A stretch of DNA of 64,000 bases from Balanoglossus misakiensis. Taxonomy: Eukaryota > Hemichordata. A program made the translations under genes and the position numbers. This document shows, piece by piece, positions 1 through 12,521 of this stretch. Each line of letters starts with the position of its first letter. The first letter of the stretch is position 1. The stretch is from contig CM082582.2 in assembly GCA_040954595.2 (NCBI GenBank), positions 10,230,001 to 10,294,000 of the forward strand, in the 5' to 3' direction. The notes under the pieces were generated by a model, which worked only from the letters and a program-made list of their open reading frames with translations, had not been told where the DNA came from and ran no database searches.

Positions 1-695
1 CGTATAGTTGATGAACATATTTAATCGTTCTATTTATTTTAACATAACAGCTTGAAATTTGAATAAATATTATACAGCAAAAACAACACAAGTGCCTTGG
101 CGCTTGATATTTATTTCGCTTTGGGGCATTTTTGTCTGACAGTGAATTAGAGTCAATCAGGCTACTCCTACACGCTCACCAATATGCTGTACATGTACCA
201 TTTGCTCTGTACCTGTAAATAACAACAGCTGGTCATCCGAGGCCAAACGCTCGCTTAAATTCTTACTAATACTAGTACATGTTTATCACACTCAACCATT
301 GACTATAATGCGTGTCGTTATTTGAACAATTTAATAACCCAGCAATCTATCAATGTTTCTTCAGCGATATTATTAATGAAAGCTCGCGTCAAAACATGCG
401 ATTGATATCATGACAGGTGACACAGGGGGTCCCTGAGGAATTGTTTTGAAAAAGTCAATTTCACGCTGCTGTTTTGTTCAGGCTTATTAAAATCCAAGGC
501 ACTAATTACGGGTTGTCTAACTGCGTATATAATCCGTGTTCGGCCGCAGCTTCATTAGTGGTTGTGAAATATAAATCGATTGACGGAAATGTCAATAACG
601 CACAATAACGCAACAAGTGAAAAATTCACCTCCTCGGTTCGTAGGGGTGTTCGGGTCCGAATTTGGGGTAAAACGAATAAAATCATCATCACCAC

Positions 696-762
<67 letters not shown>

Positions 763-1093
763 GTACCCCGACTAGGATCCTAGTCATTAGGACCCCCGTG
801 GCTATAGTCGGCCTATAATCATTACTGCAACAGATGCAATGTTGTCTGCTTCCATTAGAATACCAATTAGACCTACCAGCATATTGACAACATTTGCATA
901 ATATGTTGAGAGTTCAGTCTACTCTCCGTGTGCGATCGACACCGTGTGATTACATTTGCAAATCGAGTGACGTGGTACGTTCCCCAGGTACCACTTAGTT
1001 AAATTCGCAAACACCGTAAATGGGTTAATTTGTTAGAAGCGCTCAAATGTTCTCAGTTCGTCTCCTCGCCTTGCGTGACTCCTCTCTTTAACA
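1..1093. other. 5' flank of the aminergic receptor gene
   Basis: No coding region was recognised. The stretch is AT-rich and contains a long ATC microsatellite listed separately. A TATA-like heptamer lies at 526-532 on the plus strand, about 560 bp before the receptor start codon. It could be a core promoter element, but nothing else in the sequence confirms a transcription start there. Confidence 0.4.
682..763. repeat. (ATC)n trinucleotide microsatellite
   Basis: About 27 nearly perfect ATC units with one ACC interruption near the left end. Read in frame they give poly-isoleucine on the plus strand and poly-methionine on the minus strand, so the short open frames across it are artefacts of the repeat. 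Confidence 0.97.
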
Positions 1094-2245
1094 ATGCAGA
1101 GAAACGGATCCGGTGATGGCAATGTTTCATACACGGCCCTACCAATACCGACGACGGGTACGGACATAGGAACGGGGTCCGGGTACAGCTCCGTGGAGAC
1201 CGTCGTCATCGGCACGGTCCTGGCCACCATCATTGTCGTCACGGTAGTCGGAAATCTGGTCGTCTTGATAGCGTTCGTCATCGACAAATCCACGAGGTCT
1301 AAAGTACGGAACCTGTACATCCTGAATCTGGCGATCACGGACCTGGGTGTCGGCGCAGTTTCGCTACCCATAAACACCGTGTGGCTACTGCACGGAACCT
1401 GGCCGTTCGGCCAAGTCGCCTGCAAGTTCTACTTGATATTCGATTACACCGTCGGCCTTGCGTCGGTATTAGCTATAATACTCATAACCCTGGATCGATA
1501 TCTGCTTATGGTGTACGAGATGAAATACATTTTGTTCCAGAGGCCGAAATGGGCGCTGTCGGCCATCTTGCTGACCTGGGTGCTGGCGTTCTGTGTCTAC
1601 GGCCCCGCTATCCTTTGTTGCGAAAACCTGACCGAGGAATTCGCGAGAGATTTTAACGCCATGTGTGGTAGAGACAGTATTGACAACTCGCGCGCGAACT
1701 TCAAGACCAGCGTTGCTATGATGTTCTGTGAGTTCCTTATACCTCTCCTCTTGATCGCATACTTCAACTTTAGGATATACTTGAAAATAAAAAGGTTGTC
1801 CGCGGGGAAAGGGAAAACGTTGAACGTTCAAGATTCTTCTAAGACGCGAGAGTCTGACAAAGATATCGCAGAAAGTGAACTCAAAGATGCTGAGGGCTTG
1901 CAGACGGCGGTTTCGCCTCTGACAACTGCCCAGAGCTCTGGCGCCCGCGCGCGTACTAGCACGAAAGCAACCAAGCACAGAAAAGCAGCGAAGATGCTCG
2001 GCACGCTTGTTGTCGTCTTCGCTGTATGCTGGTCCCCGTACGAAGTCACCATGTTGGTGACGACACTGTGCGACTCGTGTTGGAACCAGACCGTCTGGGA
2101 AGTGACCAGTAACCTGCTGTGGTTCAACTCCGCCCTGAACCCGTTCCTCTACGCCTTGACCAATCGCCACTTTCGGAGGAACTTCGTTTTCATCCTGACG
2201 TTTGGTCGAGTGAAATTCAACGAGCCAGTCAAACTGACACTTTGA
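1094..2245 (+). CDS. Histamine H3/H4-like aminergic G-protein-coupled receptor, intronless
   Basis: A single-exon class A receptor of 383 aa acting at the plasma membrane. It has seven membrane segments (TM1 about 35-62, TM7 about 335-357). Family marks are N54, D83 in TM2, C110 before TM3, DRY at 134-136, W163 in TM4, P217 in TM5, the CWSPY motif at 312-316 and NPFLY at 349-353. D117 falls at position 3.32, the amine-binding aspartate. E213 falls at 5.46, where histamine H3 and H4 receptors carry a glutamate; muscarinic receptors do not. The TM7 pattern (LLWFNSALNP) also resembles H3. The third intracellular loop (about 233-300) is Ser/Thr-rich and the C-tail is short. Two N-glycosylation sequons (N4, N10) lie in the N-terminus, and no signal peptide is present, as is usual. 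The start is the first in-frame ATG of the frame. Family assignment is firm. Ligand assignment to histamine is inference, and another monoamine remains possible. Confidence 0.85.
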   Translation: MQRNGSGDGNVSYTALPIPTTGTDIGTGSGYSSVETVVIGTVLATIIVVTVVGNLVVLIAFVIDKSTRSKVRNLYILNLAITDLGVGAVSLPINTVWLLHGTWPFGQVACKFYLIFDYTVGLASVLAIILITLDRYLLMVYEMKYILFQRPKWALSAILLTWVLAFCVYGPAILCCENLTEEFARDFNAMCGRDSIDNSRANFKTSVAMMFCEFLIPLLLIAYFNFRIYLKIKRLSAGKGKTLNVQDSSKTRESDKDIAESELKDAEGLQTAVSPLTTAQSSGARARTSTKATKHRKAAKMLGTLVVVFAVCWSPYEVTMLVTTLCDSCWNQTVWEVTSNLLWFNSALNPFLYALTNRHFRRNFVFILTFGRVKFNEPVKLTL

Positions 2246-4331
2246 TATTCAAGTATGGAGAGAACTTGATAGATATGTCTGGGCCGAATTGAAGCTAACC
2301 ATACCGAAAGCTTTTGTACTGTCTTTTGTTCACTCTTTCTCCGGTATTTGAAGTTATGAATATCCTTGTAAGTTAGTGTGTTTGTATGTATGATATCATA
2401 TTCTGTGAATCAAATGTCTATGACAGTTGTCCGTTTGTATGAATGGACTATATTACAAACTGTAGGGCCCTGGAAATGAAACAAAGTATTCCCGCTTGTT
2501 TTGCTTTCATAACCTGGCTTGAAAATTCAACATACTATTAGCTCGGCTACTTAACTTATCGATTTTCTGACGACATCTCCCGTTGTGCAATCATTTCAAA
2601 GTATTTGTACAGCATCAAACGTGTGTTCATTCACTTGGTGCATGATGTGTACTGTTTGCAGCCTCAATTAACATTGCATTGATGATCTGACGTTTGTGTC
2701 AACAACACGAAGAAAAAGAACTACGTAGGCTAATTGATATGAAGCAAAAATTCTGACTATGAAACTAATGATATTATATAATGACATGCGAGATACCAGC
2801 AAGCTAGCAAGCTACAACGTGGGTCATGCCAAGATAGATTGCGTTATTCTGGTATTCCCACAGCCTACTATAAAATAAGAAGATAATCAACAGCCAGTTT
2901 TGTTCCAAACTGATGAAAATTTTTGTTAATTAATCAGAAGGGTAATCAGGCATAACCACTTTTATTAATGAATATATGAACATTCGTGTTGAATTCGCCA
3001 CCGATACGCGTCGAAGGGTCAATGTAATCACCACGAAGTGCGTAAACATACAGATTATGGTGTACACATTTCACGACTCTTGAGATAGAACGTGCGACTC
3101 ATGAGAAGACTTTCGAGCGAGAAAGGGCTTGTGGGGATTCTCTGATTGATGATTCCCGAGTGCTTATTTCTAAATTATAGGCTTATGCGTGATCGATTTC
3201 ATAGAAGCCACAAGAGAGACTATCTTGATAAAAGCGCTTCAGCGTGCTAACCTTTGAAGGAAAATGCTGTTCCGTTATAAATTTTTAAAGAAAACACAAT
3301 TCTACGTCAAATATTGTACTTATACATTCTATTTAAAAAGAAGTACATGTATTGCAGTAAGATCTAAAATGCCCTCCGCGTGGAACTACGGTGTCAGATA
3401 CAGGTAATGCCGGAAAAATAAATGTACGTGAAATCTGTGCCGATCGCTGCTGATAAGAAAAGTCTCTGATTTATCACACTGAGGCAGCAGCCCATTGATA
3501 ACATCTGAGGGGAACGGAACACGCCAAGTGCTTTAATGTACAATAAAAAATCCTGTCACATAACGCATAGTAACGATTCGTGTTATACGTGCAACCGGCT
3601 GTTCATGGAAACACCACAACACACTGTTTTCGTGTACGCTTATAACGGCATATGGCAACAAATCCACCCTTCCAAACGAACTGAACGCATAAAATTTTAA
3701 TTTTAATTTTTCTGTACTCTGAATTTGTATGTATATAATCATGGCCGTTTACCCGGACGGCGGAGATGGATTACGCCGACAAAGAGTAATGACTTCTGCC
3801 GATGAATGGCTACATCCGGGCAAGTCGACAGCCATTCACTTTAACACGTCGGCCATCTTGTGCACCATCAATATTGTTAATCCCTAAGCTTATGGGCGAC
3901 AACTACAGACTACACAATTACGCGGCCGCATGGTTTCATTGCCGATTACTAACTGGTTAATCACAACCGACATGCAAGCGTTACAAAGATCTCACTATGC
4001 TCAGAACAAGTTTGAGACGTCAGGCTCATATGAAAGCGACACAAGATATGCGGCTTTCTCTCATATTTGTATGATTTATTGATCTCCTCCTCGTATTAAG
4101 ATTAATTGATAGACAGGCCTTCAAATACGGGTGAGCAAGTACTGTATTTGATTTATTAGCGAAATATTCCATCGGGATCGAAACCTACAACCATGACTAC
4201 ACTTCCTAGATAGTATCGCTAAATTTTACTTAGGTCATTGTATCGACATTCTGACAAAATGAATGTGATTTTCGAGTAATGACGCTCGGAGATGCGACCT
4301 AGAATTTCTGACGATAAGGTTGCCTATGAAA
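2246..4331. other. 3' flanks of the receptor gene (+) and PKD1L copy 1 (-)
   Basis: A convergent intergenic stretch of about 2.1 kb with no recognisable gene. It should contain the 3' UTRs of both neighbours. A plus-strand AATAAA lies at 3542-3547, and minus-strand poly(A) signals (TTTATT on the given strand) lie at 4075-4080 and 4152-4157. Confidence 0.5.
4075..4157 (-). terminator. Candidate poly(A) signals of PKD1L copy 1
   Basis: TTTATT on the given strand (AATAAA on the minus strand) occurs at 4152-4157 and 4075-4080, 175-257 bp beyond the stop codon of the minus-strand polycystin gene. Position and sequence fit, but the cleavage site cannot be seen. Confidence 0.4.
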
Positions 4332-7300
4332 CTAAGGGTGATTTTTCTTTGCCTTTTTGGGAGCGAAAAATACAGACGTCACTTTCGAAATCATCTCTTC
4401 GACGACCTTCTCGTCTGGCGACGGCTCGTGGTGGTGCCTGACGTTCAACAAACTCTCGATGATCAACGCAATGAACATATTGACGACGAAAAACAGCGAT
4501 ATTACAACGAAGGTCGACACCAAGATGGCGGAGAATGTCGGATTAAACCGCCGCATTTCTTGGTCGACGTGACCCAACATGAGGCTGAAAAGAGCCTCGT
4601 ACGCGGACATCACACTACGAAAACCAGACACGCCCGGCCCCAGCACTATGTACGCCATGCACACAAAGGCGGTAAAGGTTACGGCAAGCATAACGAAAAA
4701 GCCGGTCAAATCCTTGCCGGCCGACTTCAAAGCCGACGTCAGGAGATAGATTCTCGGATTGATCCGTAAAAGGTGTAGAAATTTTACGGTGCCTAACAAA
4801 ACTAGCAACGAAATGAGGTACTCTAACGTCTGCGCAAGCAGCGCGGCTTCGTGAAAGCCGACGAACTCATGCGGTGTACTCTTGTAGATCTTCAGTGTGC
4901 TATTAACGACGATTTCCCGCCCAATGTAAATTCCTACAGTCGTCAACGAAGCCCCGATGATGAAAAGTTCCAACCAATTCCAGACACTTCTGAAGTATTT
5001 CTTCCTGAGCAGCCAAATTTGTTTTCCCTCCGTGTACATGTAGAATAAGATGAAGAGGACGTACAGAATTTCGCAGGCCATGACGAACAGCATGAAATCC
5101 GCGCTGTAGCGATAGAACTTGGTGGTCATTATTTCGAACTTTTTCAACAGCCCCCCTATTCCCGGTCGCTCTATGAGCAAAGTCACGATACTGAAAAGAT
5201 TTGCATTGGCGTTGTACAGTGTAAATTCAACGAACAAAGCGCGTGTTTGGTCGTCCAACCACAGACTGTCTTCCAAATAGTGGACGGTCTCCACGGATGA
5301 TTCCAGTTCAGCCCCGAGATTGGCCACGTAGCCCCCTCCACTGTAGGCGGCCGCTTGTCCCCAGTACGGGTTACCGACAGACTTCTGATAAAACCACGGA
5401 TTGTTCGAACCACTCTCTGAGGTCGCGTTGGCTGGTAACGGTTTCCATGACTCCGAGTATGAATCGCCATCTTCGGCGGCCCTGGAGTATTGGCCGTGGC
5501 ATTGCGCATGCCCGACCATCGAACACGAACCTTCACAGAGACAGGACGGGATTAAAGTGGGAGATGAAAAGTGAAATTGCGATTTCGATTCATTCTTGAT
5601 AGTAGTGAGGGCGAGGATTCAAAGGAGAGACTCACCATTTTTGTTTCGAATTTGCCGAAATCTAGCCACGCCAACGAGCTTGGTTGCCTGATCAGATAAG
5701 AATCCGGGCACATCGCCATGTAGTCCGGGTAACAGCCGTTCGTATGTCCAGTTGAAGAACGTGGAATATTCATGAAGCTGGTAAAATGGAGAAAGACAAC
5801 CGGGTGGTTTTATTTGGGGGGGGGGACATTGGAGTTAAGGTGAAATGTGTAGATGCACACACACACTCACACTCACACATATACACTTACTCTACGGAAC
5901 ATTGTATTCCATCTAATCATCTCAAACTTACCCAAATATTGTAATTCTTATTGTTGAAAAAGATGTTCTCCACAGATTTTGACATGTAGAACGCCTTCTT
6001 GTCTCTCTGTCCGTGTGCGATGGTCAACAGTAACCAGATGAAGAAGATGTACCCGAAGATCTCCCGAAGTAAGGCGTACACTTTCCGAGTGATCTCCTTG
6101 CGGTTTCGGCATTGGTTCACTGTCTCCGGTTCGGGTGGAAAGTAAATTTTCTCGTCGAGACGTTGTCTCAGGACTTTCTCGTGAATCGACTCCAATCTGT
6201 TCAGATTATCTAATGCGAATGAGATAAAAAAAAATAATAAACCAGACGAATTAAAGAAATGGACAAACGGTAGATTATAGTTTGATGGTCATGACCAACA
6301 AAGTGGTCAATTTAACAAAGAAGCGATACTTACCGACAGTAATGGGTATATCATCAACGTCTTGGCTGCCGTCGTCTTCTTCGTCCAAGGTTTTCAGAAC
6401 AAGAGCTGTAAAAGCAGCCAGAAGGATCACCTGGAAAATATAATAATTACAAGTGTGAATAGTAGAGAATAACAAGGCCACATACAAAACAGACAGGCAA
6501 ACCCACTGAAACCTGTATTAACCGCCATCTTGAAAAACGCGTTGCATTGTGGGACGAGGATTTCGCTAGTCTTGCTCAAATGCCTGTGGGTTATACAGCC
6601 TTCTTTACAATTGTACTTTTTGGCGATTTGAGCAACTCACCGTTATCGGCTGCTCCACGAGGACGCTTTCGAAGATGGACACAAACATGGACACCAGCCA
6701 ATCGATGGACCTCTTCTTGCCGTACTTGAGTCCGTACAACATCACGAAGTAGGCAGAAATCAGGGTCGTGGCCACGGCCACCAACCAGCCGACGTAGACG
6801 AACCACCAGGGAAGCCGGAACTGGCAAGAACACCTGCACATTTTGCGGCCGGATTCCGCACTTGTTTTATCGTCCGTTTGTCGCGAGATTTCACTCGGAA
6901 TGTAAATAACCGACGATGGCGTCGCTATTCTGTCCATAGACACACCACCGAACGGGGCTGTCGTGACGCCAGATTCTTCAACGTTCGACAGGCCAGCAGC
7001 ACTGTCCTTTTCCCTTGGAGAAAGTGGCCTGGTATTGTCGTCGGCACTAACAAAACTATATTCTGACTCGGAAGACGGCACTTCTTCACCCAAGCTCCGG
7101 CGTTCTGTCGACCGGCTTCCGATTGACTGGTACTCCCCAGACGTCGACTGGTCGCTGTCGACTTCGCGCTTTTTCCGCGGCCTCGGTTCGACATACCGGA
7201 AGATCTGCACGACGACGAAGTTGATCGGAAACACTATGATGCTGCTCTGGATGCCGACAATCAGCTGCTGCCAGGTGAACTCGAAGACGCCGAAGTCCAT

Positions 7301-10300
7301 CTTCTGGTCGCGAGGATCTTCCGGCACGCCGTAGAACATTATGCTGGCCAGCATGGAGCACAGCAGGAGCGAGAGGGCACAGGTCAGGCGCTGCAGCCGG
7401 GTGAAGTTGCTCCTCGGCGGGCGGCCGAGAATGGAAAACCAAAGGTGGCGGTCGCGCAGGTCCTTCGCCGTCTTCGTGACGAAGATGTGTTTGAAATTCT
7501 TGAGATCCTCCTCGGAGGCAACCTTGAAAAGTCGGTCGATGGAGCCATGCCCGATGTCCACGGCCAACCACGTGTTACACAGGAAGTACCAGCGCTGGTC
7601 CGTCTCTAAATCGTGGACAATCGCGTGACCGGCAAACCTGGGGAAAGATATTTAGGTTGTAACTAAATCTATGCTCGAAAAACGCGACCCAATTGCAGTT
7701 ACACATGGTGACTGATGTCCCAATGAAATGGCGATGACTAGACAAAATGCCATTGGTGCCAATCAAATACAGGTGTTTCATTCGAACTAGTGACACGTGG
7801 TGATACTGTATGCATGCACTTGTACTAAAATGACGTTGTTGCTGAGGACGAAAGACCCTGGACACCGAAAGAAAAATGCAAAATTATTTTGCACTTACCA
7901 TTCTGGATAGTCTCCCGCGTTGTCGTGCCACAGACGGATCGCCTCGATGTCGCCCAGCGACCCGGCCGTCGTCAGCAGGAACGAGTCGGTGTCGCCGCGT
8001 TGCAGGACCTGTCTCGCCGAATCTCGCAGCACGTGGGGTTCGCTCTCGCCGTGGGTTCCGAGAAGCGTCAGCGTGACAGAGGCTGACGTGCCGGCCCCTC
8101 GGCGGTAGCCGGTGTGCACGGTGACGTCGTAGCGGTACAGCGCGAAGGGGTCGTTGTCTTCTAAAATACACACCTCCGCCTGAGCGCGGTCTTTGATATC
8201 TTTCCTTCTGGCGAAGACGGCCAGCACCAGATACAACACAAATATGGCCCCCACCGTGGACACGACCACCGGGTTGTCCAGGAAAGTCAGAAAGAGCTTA
8301 GCGTCGTTGATGAAGTCGACCGTGTTCGGCATGACGAACATCGACATACCGAAGACTGTCAGGTGGTTACACAGACAGTGTGTGTATGCCAGTGACGTCA
8401 GTGGTCCGACCCTGCATCCGTCCCCAATCCAGACCTCTCTGGCCTCATCCCAGTACAAGCACGTGGGCATCACAGTAAACACAGCAAATGAGACATTTTC
8501 GCCGGGAGTGGCGCCATCTAGTGTTATCAACACGTAGTAGGTCCCGATCTCCTTCAGATACTCGGCAGACGACAGTAGCCACGTGTTCTCCTCACTTGTT
8601 CCGTTTTGGGCCAGGCTGGTAGTTTTATCAAATTCACCAAAGCTCGGTACGGAATCATACCGTACATACAGCTGAAAAGACAGATTCTTCTCGACCGTGT
8701 CGACGCCGATCAGCAGCGACGTGTCCGGCGATGATACGTTGAATGCAATCACTATTCTCGTGTCATTGGAATATTCCGTCATGATTTCATTTTTCTGTGT
8801 TCCGGCTGACGTTCTCGGCAAGAAGAACTCGATCTCTTCTGGTAAATTATCAACTTGGATTGCCTGGTCAGTAGACGTCTTCATCTGCAGACCAATGATG
8901 GCGCCCTCCACATCTTTACTGCTGGTATCCCAGTTGAACGGGTTCTGAGTCATGTGTAAAAGTTGTAAATCAACAGGCCCCGTGTAATTGTTCGTCAAGG
9001 ATCCCAGAAGGGAACTGTTCGCCGGAAGTTGATATCCAACACCAGACTCTGCATCCTGGTAAACCGCTCCGCCAAGACTCTCCGCTTCTTTCCTGTCCAG
9101 CGTCACGGCCAAGGCAGGCGTCTTCAACACCGTCGGGGCCTCGCCAACGACTTTGTTGGCCAAGATTGCCGACTGGACATCCTCCAACGCGGTGAATGTG
9201 GCCAGGGTGACGTTCCGACCCTCTTCGGAAGACGAGTCAACGCTTTCCTCTCCTTCACTCATCGAGCCAGTGCCACCAGTGTCGTCATGGTAATCCAGTT
9301 CATCCGGGGCACCGAGTGACGCTTCCATGACGTTGGACAGTCCGGACACGAGCGACTGCGCCGCGGCTTCGATGGCCTCACCACCGACAGACGCCGACTG
9401 GGATTTCAAGAAGTTTCCCATCCTGGTGTACATGGTAGCTGCTGACAACTGCGCTTCTCTGGAAACTTCCGTTTTAACCTGCGTTGCTAGGTTCATGGCA
9501 GATGACGTCTGCTTCAACATTTCCATGCTCACCAGAGGCATGACAGATAAGGTCTTCACGATCGTAGTTCGTATCTTAGTTTCCTGGGTGTGGTCAGTGA
9601 CGTTGGTTGTCACGACAGAGTCGGACTGTGCGTTCAAGACTGAACTCACGGAATTCAAAAGCTGCGTCGCCATCTGGTTGTCTCCGGCCTCCAAGAGACT
9701 CTTTAGAGGCGAGCTGTCGCCTGTCGTCAGATTCAGTAATTTTTCGTGGACCGCTTCGCTGCTTACGCCAGCCTGAGTTTCGTTTACTGTAGTTGAGGTA
9801 ACTACTTGCACGCTTGCGCCGTACACGTCGGAGACGGCGACGACGATATCAACGCGGTAATCTCGCTCAGCGATGCCCACCGGTAAGTAGGTCGACTCCA
9901 CGCTGGGCTCCTGTCCGAAGAAGAGGAGGGTGCCACTGTCTGTCCCAGCCTCCAAGGAAGTGACCCGCGCAGCCTTCTCCGCCCCGGTAACCGCCGAAAA
10001 CGTGTACGCGAGCGGTGCATCTTCATCGCTGAATCCGACACAATCCACCGAGTATAAGGTGTCCAGGACATATCCAAATGGCGGAGACACGGAACAGGAG
10101 CCGGCAGAGGGCGGTGTGTTGATGGTGACGCCGTACTGCGCACTGCCCTCTGTCCTGCCGCTGATGAAACCTGTCAGCTTTACCGAGTACATGTAACTGT
10201 GCCCTTCTGCGACCGCGCGCGAAAGGGCAGCGGCTTTGAAGACGATATTCTTGCCCGTGCCACCGGTCGTGGTGATGCTGTCGATGTCCGCATCTACTAT

Positions 10301-12521
10301 GGCGTCATCGGCGGCATCGTGCAGCGTCCAAGTGTAGTCTGGTTGCTGGAACCGCGTGCAGTCTGCGCAGTCCGCTGACAGGGCAAATCGACTGGATGGG
10401 TTGACTTTGACGTCACAGTTTTGAAGACACCTGATCTGCAGTAACAGCGGAGAGCCCGGTACGATTGTAACAATTTGCTCGGCGATTCCTGCTTCTCTGC
10501 CAGCTCGGCCGACCTCAAGACGAAACACGTACGATGCGGGGGTCAAAGACTGCGCGTCCACGGTTAGGATTGGCTCGGTGTGGTTGGACAAATGGACACC
10601 AGTACCAAAACATCCACCTGTTGTTTCATTTTTGTGAGAGGACATCGGATCTAAAAATGGCGGGTCGTTCTCCTTCCGACAGTACCAGTCGAACTCCATA
10701 CCGTCTGTGCCGCCAGGGTCCTCGGGGTTATCGGGGTCGTGAGACTGGCTACCATCAAGTGTGACAGTGGAAGACCAACCGACGGTCCTCGCCGATCCAC
10801 CGTTGATTTTGGCCACCACTGGTGAAGACACGATCACCACGCGGATTTGGTCACTGTTGCTGACAACAACGTCGTCTGTCGACCGTTCCACAATACTGAC
10901 TGTCAGTTTGAAGGCGTACATGCCGTACTCCAAGCTGTAGGGCGGCACCACAAGAGTCGTGCCGGAAGAATCTATGGCAGGCGGAAGACGGCAAATGTTC
11001 GACTCGTCAGCGACGGCACCAACGCCCTCAACCCGATGCACCGTCCAGTTGAAAACTGCCCGAGTGTCGCCCTCGCAATCCAGTTCCACCTTTGCGGTCA
11101 GTAGGAAGCCGACGCTCAGCTTGTAGTTGGAGACTGTGGTGATATTCTCACTGTTAGAATTGATGTGTACCACCGGCGATTCACAAGACTTGCCGACGAC
11201 GACATCCGTGGACGCAGAGCGCGTGTTCACTTGGTTGGATACGGTGACTTCGACGGTGAACGAACCCGTGGCGCCGAAACTATGCGTGAATACCGAGGCC
11301 AGCATGCTCTGCGGCTCGAACGCTAAGTCCAGCGAAGACGGGATGTGCCTCGATACGCCCTCTACTGACTCGGGCACCGGTACTTCCACCTCAGTGCCGT
11401 CTCCGAAGTTTGCGACGTAAGTGGCCTCCGTGCCGAGGCGATCTGTGAACAGAACCATCGTCACCATCTCGCCGACTTCTGCGGGGCCGTCGTTGATCAA
11501 GTACAACTCCGCCACTGAGTCCATCGGAGCAAGCGTCTGTGAATCACTCGCGAACGTGGTAACGGGTACATCAGTCCGTACGATGTTTTCGTCATTCGGC
11601 ACAGCTGAAATTAACACACAAAAATTGTCTTCGTCAAGTCTTATATATTTGTATAACATACCTCCAACCCAGACATACTGTCCTCGTAAAAAAAACTCGC
11701 CAAATCACTAAAGCTACTGTTAATTAATTTTGCATGAAACGATTTACCATATTGGCATACGAAGAAGTACTTTCGGCTATCATCACAGCGATCATCGTTC
11801 CATCGGTAACCGTCGACGAGGTCAAGCCACCGTATGCAGACGCAGTCCTCTCCGGTCCTGTAATCGTTGGGTTCCCCTTCGCTGAAATGGTGATATTCCA
11901 CGGGTGTGCCGTCTAGCCATAGGAATGTTCCTATAATATATAAAGTTGAGATTACGACAGACAGATCAGGACAAGCGTACTCAGGCTTTGAGACATGGTT
12001 TCAGAATATTCTCAGTGCATTGTGGAACTGGAAATAGAGCTATAAAGTTTTTTTTTCCCCCACCTTCTTCTTCCCTGTCTGTCAGTCCAATCCACCAATT
12101 GCCTTCGACTGCCGGTATATTGTCGAGGATGAACTGGTTTCGATCCTCGCTCTTGATGAAGACAAGATGGCCGCCTCGTTCTTGGCAGCTCGTTTCGGCC
12201 TTTCCGAAACTTGTCTCCTCCACGACGAATTCAATGCAAGACGATTCGTGTTCGTGTTGGCCTTGGGGACAAATACTCCCTGAAATGCGAGAGATTTTAA
12301 ATGTTCAATATTTATATGGCCACCGACATGATATAAAATGTTCACAAGCAACTTCGCATAATGACGGAATTCGAACATCTCCGAACATGCCAAAAAGATA
12401 CAGTGGTTCCGTATCACAAATCCGATGTGTCATCCTTACCTTGGCTATTAGCAATTACTACGAATGCCAACATGTAAACGAGGAAATATAAAAGCGGATG
12501 TGTCGTGGTGCTGATAATCAT
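4332..12521 (-). CDS. Polycystin-1-like protein, copy 1 (complete; CTLD-PKD-REJ-GPS-PLAT-channel)
   Basis: Nine exons: 12440-12521, 12064-12279, 11748-11930, 7899-11604, 6641-7637, 6334-6430, 5932-6209, 5636-5777, 4332-5530. All junctions are in phase and give 2299 aa, close to the length of vertebrate PKD1L2. Order: signal peptide (1-27), C-type lectin domain (about 32-159, with WIGL, EGEPND and WND motifs), one PKD domain (about 185-300), REJ region, GPS ending in CLCNHLT (cleavage expected between L and T, about residue 1238), first membrane helix, PLAT domain (about 1308-1425), further helices, the extracellular polycystin domain in exons 5932-6209, 5636-5777 and the start of 4332-5530, and the six-helix channel with a FSLMLGHVD pore-helix motif. 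The family forms membrane receptor-channel complexes with PKD2-type subunits. Lectin plus REJ plus PLAT matches PKD1L2/PKD1L3 better than PKD1. The donor after 12064 is an unusual GTGGGG. Confidence 0.92.
7899..11604 (-). other. Single 3.7-kb exon of PKD1L copy 1 (PKD, REJ, GPS, TM1, start of PLAT)
   Basis: An uninterrupted 3706-bp coding exon, phase 1 at its 5' edge and phase 2 at its 3' edge. It runs from the PKD domain through the whole REJ region, the GPS, the first membrane helix and most of PLAT. The homologous stretch in copy 2 is divided by twelve introns between 15682 and 20245. The exon ends inside a PLAT tryptophan codon at an intron that copy 2 lacks. Confidence 0.9.
11748..12279 (-). 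other. C-type lectin domain exons of PKD1L copy 1
   Basis: Two exons (12064-12279 and 11748-11930) encode one C-type lectin fold. The first holds the opening cysteine pair and the WWIGL motif. The second holds the EGEPND stretch, WND and the closing cysteines (DDRC, FVCQ). The EPN triplet at the calcium site is the form that in known lectins favours mannose-type sugars, so calcium-dependent sugar binding is plausible. PKD1L copy 2 has no counterpart. Confidence 0.85.

Noticed and set aside
555-783. Open frames of 67-68 codons on both strands over the ATC repeat
   Set aside because: They consist of poly-Met or poly-Ile from the microsatellite and have no splice or homology support.
1469-2170. 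233-codon minus-strand frame opposite the receptor
   Set aside because: It is a shadow of the receptor coding sequence and has no domain of its own.
7086-7571. 161-codon minus-strand frame overlapping the PKD1L copy 1 exon
   Set aside because: It is an out-of-frame reading of the exon 6641-7637, whose main frame contains the conserved polycystin segment.
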